Below are positions 8,001-14,790 of a DNA stretch of 14,999 nt, piece by piece. Every line of letters starts with the position of its first letter. Position 1 is the first letter of the stretch. The stretch is taken from NCBI GenBank assembly GCA_003541875.1, contig DPLS01000389.1, forward strand, positions 1 to 14,999, given 5' to 3'. The notes under the pieces are model-generated. The model was given only the letters and a program-made list of their open reading frames with translations, was not told the origin of the DNA and searched no databases. The stretch comes from Bacteroidota bacterium. GTDB lineage: Bacteria; Bacteroidota; Ignavibacteria; UBA10030; UBA6906. The position numbers and the translations under genes were made by a program.

Positions 8001-8390
8001 ATGGCTGAGACCGTCGTAAATGGCGTTACCCTGCCGTTCCTCCCCGTGGGAGGAGTTGAAGGCCTGAAGGCGCGCGGCCCCATCGAACTGCCGAAGGAGC
8101 GGTCGTTCGACACGATTCTCGAAGGGGAATTCAACAAGCTGAAGTTCTCGAAGCATGCACAGCAAAGGCTTGAGTCGAGAAACATCGAGCTTAATGATGC
8201 GGATCTTTCGAGTCTCCAGCATGCAGTTGACCTGGCCGAGAAGAAAGGGGCACAGGAGTCGCTCGTGCTGCTGCGTGACTTGGCCTTTATCGTGAACGTG
8301 TCAAACAAGACCGTGGTGACGGCTCTTGATGGCAAAGGGACGGATGGGAATGTATTTACAAACATCGATAGTGCAGTGATTGCGCATTAG
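8001..8390 (+). CDS. Small conserved flagellar operon protein (TIGR02530 type)
   Basis: The 129-residue product lies between flgD and flgE, where members of the TIGR02530 'flagellar operon protein' family occur in Firmicutes and other phyla. The conserved core is visible from about residue 47: LKFSKHAQQRLESRNIEL, a helix with AVDLAEKKGAQESLVLL, then AFIVNVSNKTVVTALD and the ending NVFTNIDSAVI. That pattern (FS.HA..RL..R.I, K.G...SLVL, AFIVNV.N.TV.TA, NVFTNIDGAVI) is the family signature as I remember it. There is no signal peptide or membrane segment. AAGGA six bases before the ATG supports the start. The biochemical role is not established; its position suggests a part in hook assembly or its control. 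Confidence 0.85.
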   Translation: MAETVVNGVTLPFLPVGGVEGLKARGPIELPKERSFDTILEGEFNKLKFSKHAQQRLESRNIELNDADLSSLQHAVDLAEKKGAQESLVLLRDLAFIVNVSNKTVVTALDGKGTDGNVFTNIDSAVIAH

Positions 8391-8514
8391 GATTTCTAGT
8401 TAACGCGGGCTGGCCCTTTTCGGAAGTGTGAGGAAAGGAAGCCCCTCCGGTCAGGCTGAATGACAGAGGCCCGGCCAGAATGCAAACATCTACATATCAT
8501 AGGAGGGTAGTACC
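8391..8514 (+). promoter_or_regulatory. Structured-looking leader of flgE (possible cis-acting RNA)
   Basis: This 124-base gap is one of the longest between genes in the window. It can fold as a three-way junction: CTGGCC (8410-8415) pairs with GGCCAG (8473-8478); CTTTTC (8416-8421) pairs with GGAAAG (8432-8437) using one G-U; and CCTC plus GTCA (8444-8447, 8450-8453) pair with TGAC plus GAGG (8461-8464, 8466-8469). No T-run follows, so it is not a simple terminator. I cannot match it to a known riboswitch class; the c-di-GMP-I core (GACGCAAAGCC-like) is absent. The pairing was found by eye and could be chance. No convincing sigma-70, sigma-28 or sigma-54 promoter was seen. Confidence 0.35.
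8501..8507 (+). promoter_or_regulatory. Strong ribosome binding site of flgE
   Basis: AGGAGGG, seven bases before the flgE ATG at 8515. It is the strongest Shine-Dalgarno in the window together with that of fliJ, and it fits the high output needed for the hook subunit. Confidence 0.85.
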
Positions 8515-10146
8515 ATGTCATTTCTCAGATCGTTGTTCTCCGGTGTTTCGGGAATGAAGAACCACCAGATCATGATGGACGTGATCGGTAATAACATCTC
8601 GAACATCAACACCGTTGGCTTCAAATACGGAAGGGCAACATTCAGCGAGATGTTCGCTCAGACGCTTCGCGGTGCAACTTCACCGACTGCCACCAACGGC
8701 GGCTCAAATCCCGTTCAGGTCGGTCTCGGAATGAACATCAACACCTTGGACACTCTTTTTTCACAAGGGAGTATCGAGACGACAGGCCAGTCAACTGACC
8801 TTGCAATCAGAGGCTCAGGATTCTTTGCTGTGAACCGCAATGGCGAGACGCTATACACCCGCATGGGGACATTCCAATTCGATGCGGACGGGCGACTTGT
8901 TCATCCCGGTACGGGGGGAATCCTCCAGGGCAGGCTTGCTGATGCGAGCGGGAACATTCCGCCCGGAACACAACTCGAAGACCTGAAGATCGCGGTTGAT
9001 CAGAAGTCCCCGGCGAAAGCGACAACCCGTGTGAAGTTCTCGGGCAATCTTGATGCTTCGGCGACCATGGCGAATATTGCCCTGAATGGGACTCTTGATC
9101 CGACGGCGACCCCCGGAACCCAGGTGAATGTTACAAGTACTGTCACCGATAGCTTTGGCCAGACTCACGATGTGGTCTTGCGATTCACCAATGCGAGCGC
9201 AAACACCTGGGACGTCACAACAGTATCCGCAACAGGTGCGACTGTTGCTGGCGGAACTGCAACGGCAACCTTTGATCCGGTGACAGGACGTCTCGTCTCA
9301 TTCACAGGCGCTGTTCCTGTAACACTGACGTCGACATTGAATCCGCCCGCGCCGGCAATGACGATTGACCTGCGGGGCGTGAATCTCACTCAGCGTGCGG
9401 GAGCCTCATCTGTGACCGGCACCTTCAATCGTTCGGCCGATCCTGTGAATACTTCGGTTTCGGTATTTGATTCACTCGGCAACCGCCATGCAATAACACT
9501 TACCTTCACCAAGACGCCGACTGCCAACGTCTGGACATGGAGCGCAACGGTTCCGGCTCCAGCCTCGATTTCAGGGGGTGGTTCGGGTACAATCACCTTT
9601 AACCCTGACGGGACGCTCGCCTCGTTCGCGTATGCGGGCGGCGCCACGTCGCTTGGGATTGATCCCGGAACTGGTGCATCTCCATTGAGCATTGCGATTG
9701 ATGCAGGAGCTCCGGGCGTGCTGTCAGGTATCACCCAGAACCAGGGCACGTCCAACATCGCAGCCCGTGATCAGGATGGTTATGGGGTCGGGTCATTGAG
9801 CAATGTTTCAATTGATCAGACAGGAAATATTGTGGGTGCCTTCTCAAACGGTCAGGTCCTCACGCTGGGGCGCGTGATGCTCGCTGAGTTCAATAACCCC
9901 GGTGGGCTGATGCGCATGGGTGAGAACATGTATCAAATTTCCGGCAACTCCGGCACGCCGGCAACATTGGCTCCCGGCGAATCGACGCAGTCAGTGATCG
10001 AGGCTGGCGCGTTGGAGCAATCGAACGTGGATCTTGCTGACGAGTTCACAAAGATGATCATGGCCCAGCGCGGATTTCAGTCAAATGCTCGTGTTATTAC
10101 AACGAGTGATGAATTTCTGCAGGAAGTTGTGAATCTGAAACGCTAG
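8515..10146 (+). CDS. flgE: Flagellar hook protein FlgE
   Basis: FlgE is the subunit of the curved hook linking the rod to the filament. The N-terminal rod/hook signature is clear (MSFLRSLFSGVSGM, then IGNNISNINTVGFKYGRATF), followed by TDLAIRGSGFFAVN near residues 94-107. The C-terminal D0 helix is also clear (ALEQSNVDLADEFTKMIMAQRGFQSNARVI, ending at 543). The 543 residues exceed Salmonella FlgE (403). The extra length lies in the middle, where two similar beta-rich units follow one another: about residues 172-290 (with DSFGQTHDVVLRFT) and about 299-397 (with DSLGNRHAITLTFT). It has no signal peptide because it leaves through the flagellar export gate. A structured leader and strong ribosome site precede it; an intrinsic terminator follows. 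Confidence 0.98.
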   Translation: MSFLRSLFSGVSGMKNHQIMMDVIGNNISNINTVGFKYGRATFSEMFAQTLRGATSPTATNGGSNPVQVGLGMNINTLDTLFSQGSIETTGQSTDLAIRGSGFFAVNRNGETLYTRMGTFQFDADGRLVHPGTGGILQGRLADASGNIPPGTQLEDLKIAVDQKSPAKATTRVKFSGNLDASATMANIALNGTLDPTATPGTQVNVTSTVTDSFGQTHDVVLRFTNASANTWDVTTVSATGATVAGGTATATFDPVTGRLVSFTGAVPVTLTSTLNPPAPAMTIDLRGVNLTQRAGASSVTGTFNRSADPVNTSVSVFDSLGNRHAITLTFTKTPTANVWTWSATVPAPASISGGGSGTITFNPDGTLASFAYAGGATSLGIDPGTGASPLSIAIDAGAPGVLSGITQNQGTSNIAARDQDGYGVGSLSNVSIDQTGNIVGAFSNGQVLTLGRVMLAEFNNPGGLMRMGENMYQISGNSGTPATLAPGESTQSVIEAGALEQSNVDLADEFTKMIMAQRGFQSNARVITTSDEFLQEVVNLKR

Positions 10147-10156
10147 TTCTGACGTT

Positions 10157-10193
10157 GGGGCGGTGCCACGGGGCATCGCCCCATTTTCTTCTT
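10157..10193 (+). terminator. Intrinsic terminator after flgE
   Basis: An 11-pair hairpin, GGGGCGGTGCC (10157-10167) against GGCATCGCCCC (10172-10182), with one G-T pair and a four-base loop. It is followed by ATTTTCTTCTT (10183-10193). It begins 11 bases after the flgE stop. The T-tract is broken by two C residues, so termination may be partial, which would let some transcripts continue into flbD and the switch genes. Confidence 0.85.
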
Positions 10194-10203
10194 GGATCGA
10201 AGA

Positions 10204-10446
10204 ATGATCGCATTAACCAGGCTTCATGGCGAACCGATAGTCATCAACGCCGATCTGATTGAATTCATCGAACCAACCCCGGACACGATGATCTCGACAA
10301 CGACGGGGAAGAAGATCATGGTGAAGGAGACCATTGAAGAAGTAATCGGAAAGGTCGTTGAGCATCGCCGTCGGTGCAACATAGCCAGAGAATTTCCATC
10401 CGCAAGCAGCTCAAGCTCTTCTTCACCACTTCCACCACCTGTCTGA
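10204..10446 (+). CDS. flbD: FlbD/SwrD-family small flagellar protein
   Basis: The product from the ATG at 10204 has 80 residues. Its core, MIALTRLHGEPIVINADLIE, then EPTPDTMISTTTGKKIMVKE and VIGKVVEHRR, is the FlbD/SwrD pattern (I.LTRLNG....N.D.I....TPDT.I.LT.G....V.E...EV...V...RR). In Bacillus the homologue SwrD (YlzI) follows flgE and raises motor power; the role here is inferred. The family usually ends soon after VVEHRR. This copy carries a further 23 or so residues with a run of eight small residues (SASSSSSSS) and a proline-rich end (PLPPPV), which is unusual. An in-frame TTG at 10192 is an alternative start, but the ATG gives the family N-terminus. The ribosome site is weak. The terminator of flgE lies just upstream. 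Confidence 0.87.
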   Translation: MIALTRLHGEPIVINADLIEFIEPTPDTMISTTTGKKIMVKETIEEVIGKVVEHRRRCNIAREFPSASSSSSSSPLPPPV

Positions 10447-10593
10447 TATTGGCCACCAGCGCGAACGAGTAGCTGCCTCACCCGCTCTGAAATCCACAAT
10501 TCCTTTCATTCTGTGCTTGTTTTCTCCCGATTCCACTCCCCATAGCTGGCATGTGGTTTGACATTCTTCAATGAGAATAACCATTGGAAAAGT
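10447..10593 (+). other. Gene-free gap between flbD and fliL
   Basis: A 147-base stretch, the longest non-coding interval in the window. I see no family-like reading frame, no convincing hairpin and no complete promoter. A perfect TTGACA hexamer lies at 10558-10563, but no -10-like hexamer occurs at 15-18 bases from it. In many related operons motA and motB occupy this interval; no remnant of them was recognised here. Confidence 0.6.
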
Positions 10594-11127
10594 ATGGCAA
10601 AAGAATCTCTTGCATCAGACCAGAGACCAGATACTCCAGTATCGACTCCTCCCCCGACTGTAAAATCTTTCTCGATGAAAAAGGTATTGATATTCGGCGT
10701 CCCGATTTTTCTGATCCAGGTTATTGTCATCTATTTTTTGGTCACGAAGTTCATCTTCCCTTCAAATGAGACCCAGGCTGCAGAGAAAACGACCGAAGAA
10801 ACGCCGGAGAAGATTGAGGAGCCAGTTCGCCATGTGTACGTCGTGGGAGATTTGATTGTCAATCCGGCTGGCACCAATGGGACGAGGTTCCTTCTTATGA
10901 CTGTCGGCGTTGAGGTCGATTCTCTACAAACAAAGGTGGAGTTGGAGAAGAAAGACATTCAGGTACGGGATGCGCTCATCTCCATTCTCGCGAGCAAGGG
11001 GCTTGACCAGTTGGGCAGGGTCGATCAACGAGAGGTGTTACGAAGTGAAATTGCCCAGAAGCTTGGCGAAATATTAGTCACGGGGAAGCCCAAAAATGTC
11101 TACTTCGGCAAGTTCATTATCCAGTAA
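10594..11127 (+). CDS. fliL: Flagellar basal body-associated protein FliL
   Basis: FliL is a single-pass inner-membrane protein that forms a ring round the stator and supports torque under load. From the ATG at 10594 the product has 177 residues, a normal family length. A polar Pro/Thr-rich cytoplasmic N-terminus is followed by one membrane helix at about residues 30-50 (VLIFGVPIFLIQVIVIYFLV), an acidic linker, and the periplasmic domain. That domain includes YVVGDLIVNPAGTNGTRFLL, a charged helix ELEKKDIQVRDALISIL, and the C-terminal ending VYFGKFIIQ, which corresponds to the family's V..VYFT.F..Q. A TTG at 10558 would add 12 residues, but that sequence looks unlike family N-termini. The ribosome site at the chosen ATG is weak. 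fliM follows after eight bases. Confidence 0.93.
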   Translation: MAKESLASDQRPDTPVSTPPPTVKSFSMKKVLIFGVPIFLIQVIVIYFLVTKFIFPSNETQAAEKTTEETPEKIEEPVRHVYVVGDLIVNPAGTNGTRFLLMTVGVEVDSLQTKVELEKKDIQVRDALISILASKGLDQLGRVDQREVLRSEIAQKLGEILVTGKPKNVYFGKFIIQ

Positions 11128-11135
11128 AGAGGCGC

Positions 11136-12125
11136 ATGCCAGAGATTCTTTCACAACAAGAAATCGATAGCCTCCTCTCAGGCATAACGCCGGTCCAAGG
11201 GCCGGCAATTGTCGAAGAGGAAGAGAAGGAGAAGGAAGTCTTTACATTTGACTTCCGGCTGCCGCACCGTCTCTCCAAGAACCAACTCCGAACCCTGCAG
11301 GCCGTTCATGAGAGTTTTGGTGAATCGATGAGTTCGTATCTGGTGTCGCGCTTGCAGACCAACGTCTCAATGAACGTAACGCTGGTTGATCAGCTCTTCT
11401 ATTCCGAATATATCCTTTCGATACCCAGCCCGAGTTGTCTCTTCATTTTTCGCATTGTTGAATCGGACGCACTGGCGATTCTGGAAATGAGTCCGCAGCT
11501 CGTTCTGGCAATGGTCTCGCGGATGCTCGGTGGAACCAATGACGTTACAAACAAGCCCCGGCTTATTACAAAGATCGAGCAAAACATCGTCAGAGGAATG
11601 ATACAACGGGCCCTGAGCGATCTTCAGAAATCCTGGAAGAGCATCGCTGCCCTTACATTTGTGCAGGAGCGCTATGAGAGTGAGGGTGATTTTGCGCAGA
11701 TTGCTCCGACAACCGAAATCGTGCTGGTCGTGTCGCTCGAGGTGACGATTGCAGACCAGAAATATCTTATGAACATATGCTTCCCGACATTTGCGCTGGA
11801 TGAAGTGCTGGCCAAGTTGAACATCCAAAATTCTGACAACCTCGCCGGTGCCTCGAGGACTAATGAGTGGACCGATCTGTTGCTCAGGGGAATTGGATTG
11901 ACATCGGTGACCGGGATCTGCTTGCTTGGCACCGCGTCGATGACACTCCGTGAGCTCATGACACTTGCGAGAGGTGATGTAGTGAAGACTCGCATCCCGA
12001 TCGATGAGGAGGTCCAGATAATGCTCGGCGGAACACCACGAATGTGGGGACGTCCAGGAATTTCAAACGGAAAGGTGGCCGTGAGGCTAACAAGAACTGC
12101 TACAGACACATCGACGGAAGAATAG
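11136..12125 (+). CDS. fliM: Flagellar motor switch protein FliM
   Basis: FliM forms the middle of the C ring, binds phosphorylated CheY and couples it to FliG. The 329 residues match the family. The CheY-binding peptide is intact at the N-terminus (LSQQEIDSLL, residues 5-14), after which an acidic linker leads to the CheC-like middle domain. MLGGTND at residues 130-136 corresponds to the conserved GG turn used in FliG contact. The C-terminal SpoA/FliN-like domain spans about 255-320 (DVVKTRIPIDEEVQIMLGG, then GRPGISNGKVAVRL). GAGG three bases before the ATG is a usable but closely spaced ribosome site. The intact EIDSLL peptide implies a chemotaxis signal through CheY, although no che gene lies in the window. 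Confidence 0.97.
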   Translation: MPEILSQQEIDSLLSGITPVQGPAIVEEEEKEKEVFTFDFRLPHRLSKNQLRTLQAVHESFGESMSSYLVSRLQTNVSMNVTLVDQLFYSEYILSIPSPSCLFIFRIVESDALAILEMSPQLVLAMVSRMLGGTNDVTNKPRLITKIEQNIVRGMIQRALSDLQKSWKSIAALTFVQERYESEGDFAQIAPTTEIVLVVSLEVTIADQKYLMNICFPTFALDEVLAKLNIQNSDNLAGASRTNEWTDLLLRGIGLTSVTGICLLGTASMTLRELMTLARGDVVKTRIPIDEEVQIMLGGTPRMWGRPGISNGKVAVRLTRTATDTSTEE

Positions 12126-12131
12126 GATACC

Positions 12132-12542
12132 ATGGCAGACCTGACAGAAGAAGAGATTGAACAGCAAATGCTGAGGCAAATGGAGCAAGACCAGGCAGCA
12201 GCCCAGAAGCCCGGGATGGTGAATGTGGCAAGCGCTCAATTTGTGCCGCTTGACCCAACCCCTTCGCTTGATGAGCGCGAGAAGAAGATGGACATGCTCC
12301 TTGATCTTACGCTCCCAGTCGCGATAGAGCTTGGCAGGACAAATCTGATGATCAGCGAGATCATCGGTCTCAAACGGGGTTCAATAGTCGAATTCGAGAA
12401 ACTTGCGAGTGAGCCGGTCGACATCCTGATCAACGGAAAGAAGATGGCTGAGGGTGAGGTAGTGGTAATCGAAAAGCACTTCGGTATCAGGATTACGAAC
12501 CTGGCGGAAGCGACCGAGCGCATCAAAGGTCTGGGAAAATAG
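12132..12542 (+). CDS. fliN: Flagellar motor switch protein FliN
   Basis: FliN forms the bottom of the C ring and docks FliH for export. The 136-residue product has an acidic/glutamine-rich N-terminal arm of about 50 residues and one SpoA domain at about 55-128, with LLDLTLPVAIELGRTNLMISEII, GSIVEFEKLASEPVDILING, and EGEVVVIEKHFGIRIT. That is the standard short FliN form. It lacks the CheC-like phosphatase part found in Bacillus FliY, so adaptation by FliY is not expected from this gene. AGGA lies just before the ATG. The gene follows fliM by six bases and precedes fliO by three, consistent with a single transcript. Confidence 0.97.
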   Translation: MADLTEEEIEQQMLRQMEQDQAAAQKPGMVNVASAQFVPLDPTPSLDEREKKMDMLLDLTLPVAIELGRTNLMISEIIGLKRGSIVEFEKLASEPVDILINGKKMAEGEVVVIEKHFGIRITNLAEATERIKGLGK

Positions 12543-12545
12543 CCC

Positions 12546-12947
12546 ATGGAGTGGATGCTCGTGAAAACGCTCTTCTCGTTGGCCGCCGTCCTGGTACTCA
12601 TGGCCGGAATTGTCTTCGTCATGAAGAAGTATGTGTACAAAGGCCAGACCTCGAACGGTTCAGTGGTCAGTGTGGATGTGCTCGGCCATCGCCTGCTCAC
12701 GCCAAAGCGTTCTGTGCAGGTTATCAAGGTACTCAATAAAATCATCGTCGTCGGTGTGACGGAAGGTGGGATGACGTCACTCGGTGAGATCGACGACGAG
12801 GATATTCTCAGAGAGATCGGTGAGCGCATGGAGGATCGGACAAAAACTCCGAGCAACTTCTCAGATTATGTTGAGAAGTACATGCGCACCGTCTCCTGGA
12901 ATAGGTCAAAAGGGAATGGACATTCCGGTCAGGTGCACATCGGATGA
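12546..12947 (+). CDS. fliO: Flagellar export assembly protein FliO
   Basis: FliO is a small membrane protein that helps FliP fold and assemble into the export gate core. The 133-residue product has one membrane helix at about residues 7-27 (KTLFSLAAVLVLMAGIVFVM), followed by a basic turn. The conserved cytoplasmic beta domain has VVSVDVLGHRLLTPKRSVQV, then VLNKIIVVGVTEGGMTSLGEI. That pattern (G...L.PKRSV.V..V..K..V.GVTE....LGE.) is typical of FliO. The C-terminal tail is charged and probably flexible. An ATG at 12555 is an alternative start three codons in. No strong ribosome site is present, so coupling to fliN is likely. The 3' end overlaps fliP by four bases (ATGA). Confidence 0.92.
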   Translation: MEWMLVKTLFSLAAVLVLMAGIVFVMKKYVYKGQTSNGSVVSVDVLGHRLLTPKRSVQVIKVLNKIIVVGVTEGGMTSLGEIDDEDILREIGERMEDRTKTPSNFSDYVEKYMRTVSWNRSKGNGHSGQVHIG

Positions 12948-13729
12948 TCAACATGACGTCGGCGCACGTTCGCAGAAGCATGAAATCACAACTTTGGCTG
13001 CTCTCTCTCGTGTGTCTCATGGGTGCAGAGGCTGTCGCTCAGGACAAGGTTCTTCCCTTCCCGAAAATTGCGGTGGAAGTCGGCAAGGCAACGAAGCCTG
13101 AAGATGTGTCGGTCACTCTCCAGATTTTGTTTTTGATGACTATTCTGTCTCTGGCGCCGGCAATCTTGATCCTGACGACTGCCTTCACACGGATCATAAT
13201 CGTCTTGCACTTTTTGCGTCAGGCCATCGGCACTCCACAGATGCCGCCTGCACAAGTGATGATCGGCCTGGCGATGTTCCTCACGTTCTTCATCATGGCC
13301 CCTGTGTGGTCCAGGGTGAACGATGAGGCACTCCAGCCCTATCTTAACGAGAAGATGGCACTTCAGGAAGCCTACGACAAGGGGGTTGTGCCGTTGCGTG
13401 AGTTCATGTTCAAGCAAACGCGTGAAGAGGACCTTGCCCTGTTCGTGAAGCTCGCGGACCATGAGAAGCCCAAGACCCGCGCAGATGTGCCCACGCATGC
13501 GCTCATCCCCGCGTTCGCCTTAAGTGAGTTGAGGACCGGGTTTCAGATCGGCTTTGTGCTTTTCATCCCATTCATCATCATCGACATGGTGATTGCGAGC
13601 GTGCTCATGTCGATGGGCATGATGATGCTACCGCCGATGATGATCTCGCTGCCGTTCAAGCTGTTGCTGTTCATCCTTGTTGACGGATGGCATCTTATTG
13701 TCGGATCGATAATCAACAGCTTCCACTAA
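12944..13729 (+). CDS. fliP: Flagellar export gate protein FliP
   Basis: FliP forms the pentameric core of the export channel with FliQ and FliR. The 261 residues include a likely signal peptide (basic start, hydrophobic LWLLSLVCLMGAEAVA, probable cleavage near residue 33). Next come the first membrane pair, with ILFLMTILSLAPAILILTTAFTR from about 61 and IIIVLHFLRQAIGTPQMPP, and LAMFLTFFIMAPVW. A soluble periplasmic part follows, then two C-terminal membrane helices (FVLFIPFIIIDMVIASVLMSMGM and SLPFKLLLFILVDGWHLI). The methionine cluster MSMGMMMLPPMM at about 222-233 corresponds to the methionine-rich gasket of the gate. The ATG overlaps the fliO stop. A second in-frame ATG at residue 13 could also serve as start and keeps the signal peptide. 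Confidence 0.97.
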   Translation: MINMTSAHVRRSMKSQLWLLSLVCLMGAEAVAQDKVLPFPKIAVEVGKATKPEDVSVTLQILFLMTILSLAPAILILTTAFTRIIIVLHFLRQAIGTPQMPPAQVMIGLAMFLTFFIMAPVWSRVNDEALQPYLNEKMALQEAYDKGVVPLREFMFKQTREEDLALFVKLADHEKPKTRADVPTHALIPAFALSELRTGFQIGFVLFIPFIIIDMVIASVLMSMGMMMLPPMMISLPFKLLLFILVDGWHLIVGSIINSFH

Positions 13730-13746
13730 TGGAGTGAAGAAGGAAA

Positions 13747-14016
13747 ATGTCGGAAGACTTCATTGTGCATATGTTCCGCGAGGCGTTCTATACCGCGCTA
13801 CTCATATCTGCACCCGTGCTTCTCGCTTCGCTTGTGGTGGGACTCGTGATCTCTGTTTTTCAGGCTGCAACATCGGTGCAGGAGTTCACGCTATCCTTCG
13901 TCCCGAAGATCGTTGTGGTGGCGATTGTCCTGGTATTGATGCTTCCTTGGATGATGGAAACGATGATTGCCTTTACGCAGAACTTGTTTCAACAAATTCC
14001 AACGCTCGGTCATTAA
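13747..14016 (+). CDS. fliQ: Flagellar export gate protein FliQ
   Basis: FliQ is a small two-helix subunit that wraps the FliP-FliR core of the export gate. The 89-residue product has the family length, with membrane helices at about residues 16-38 (TALLISAPVLLASLVVGLVISVF) and 52-70 (VPKIVVVAIVLVLMLPWMM). The loop between them is the conserved QAATSVQEFTLSFVPKI; the usual residue after QE is Q or a polar one, so the F here is a small departure. A purine-rich AAGAAGGAAA lies just before the ATG. The gene sits 17 bases after fliP and 3 before fliR, the usual P-Q-R order. A larger frame from 13734 overlapping this gene is rejected as a shadow. Confidence 0.96.
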   Translation: MSEDFIVHMFREAFYTALLISAPVLLASLVVGLVISVFQAATSVQEFTLSFVPKIVVVAIVLVLMLPWMMETMIAFTQNLFQQIPTLGH

Positions 14017-14019
14017 CCT

Positions 14020-14787
14020 ATGGAAGTCTACGTTTCGCAATTTGTGGTGTTCGTGATGCTTGTCGTGCGCATCACCGCGCTGGTGGTGACCGCGCCGGTT
14101 CTCGGCTATCAGGCAATACCGGTACAAGTGAAGGTGGCATTAGGGCTCTTCCTTGCGCTCGTGTTCTATCCGCTGGCATCGGCACCGGGGACGGCACTCG
14201 ATACGCGTTTGCTCCCGCTGGTTGTTGTTGCGCTAAAAGAAGCCGCGGTGGGATTGCTTCTTGGTTTTGTGCTCACTCTTCTCTTCGCGGGGGCCCGTTT
14301 TGCCGGCGATATCATCGGCTTCAGCATGGGATTCAGCCTTGCGAATGTGTTCGACCCGGAGAGTGCGCAGAGCGTTTCGTTGGTCGGTCAGTTCTTCTAT
14401 CTGGTAACGTTGCTCTTGTTCATCCTGTTGAACGGGCACCATTTTGTGCTTGAGGCATTGCACCTAAGTTATACAGCCGTCCCCATTGGCGGACTCGGAT
14501 TGAACCTGCTGTTGGGCCAGGGGGTCGTCAAGCTGACGGGGTTCATCTTCATTATTGCTTTGAAGCTTGCGGCGCCGGTGATCGTCGCGCTGTTCTTGAT
14601 TGATGTCGGGCTGGCCGTGCTTGCCCGGGTTGTTCCGCAGATGAACGTGTTTATGGTGAGTTTCCCGCTCAAGATTACGGTGGGTCTGGCAATGCTTATG
14701 GCCACTGGTCCGATGGTCATCTTTGTGTTTAAGAAACTGCTCACGAGTTTTGAAACCGATGTACTGGCAATTGTGAAAGTACTGTAG
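14020..14787 (+). CDS. fliR: Flagellar export gate protein FliR
   Basis: FliR completes the helical export gate core with FliP and FliQ and contacts FlhB. The 255-residue product is strongly hydrophobic, with about six membrane segments. Family landmarks include the N-terminal FVMLVVRITALVVTAPVLG, VKVALGLFLALVFYP, and GARFAGDIIGFSMGFSLANVFDP at about 91-113. Later come LNGHHFVLEAL and the stretch DVGLAVLARVVPQMNVFMVSFPLKI at about 195-219, which is the most conserved part of FliR. There is no recognisable ribosome site at the ATG; coupling to fliQ, whose stop is three bases upstream, is likely. flhB follows after three bases. Confidence 0.97.
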   Translation: MEVYVSQFVVFVMLVVRITALVVTAPVLGYQAIPVQVKVALGLFLALVFYPLASAPGTALDTRLLPLVVVALKEAAVGLLLGFVLTLLFAGARFAGDIIGFSMGFSLANVFDPESAQSVSLVGQFFYLVTLLLFILLNGHHFVLEALHLSYTAVPIGGLGLNLLLGQGVVKLTGFIFIIALKLAAPVIVALFLIDVGLAVLARVVPQMNVFMVSFPLKITVGLAMLMATGPMVIFVFKKLLTSFETDVLAIVKVL

Positions 14788-14790
14788 TCA

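Noticed and set aside
8401..8480. Resemblance of GAGGAAAGG and GGTCAGG in the flgE leader to RNase P RNA, SRP RNA or cobalamin riboswitch pieces
   Set aside because: Only short words match, in the wrong order and without the rest of those structures; the interval is too short for RNase P RNA.
8460..8510. 16-codon small frame in the flgE leader (ATG 8460 to TAG 8510) ending over the flgE ribosome site
   Set aside because: Its ATG has no ribosome site at a usable distance and lies in the proposed hairpin; frames of this size are expected by chance.
10558..10563. TTGACA hexamer upstream of fliL as a sigma-70 promoter
   Set aside because: No TATAAT-like hexamer lies at 15-18 bases from it (the 17-base position reads CCATTG), and a Bacteroidetes-type TAnnTTTG box does not fit either.
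13734..14453. 239-codon + strand frame overlapping fliQ and fliR
   Set aside because: The product is rich in C, G, A and R and matches nothing, while fliQ and fliR in the other frames show clear family motifs.
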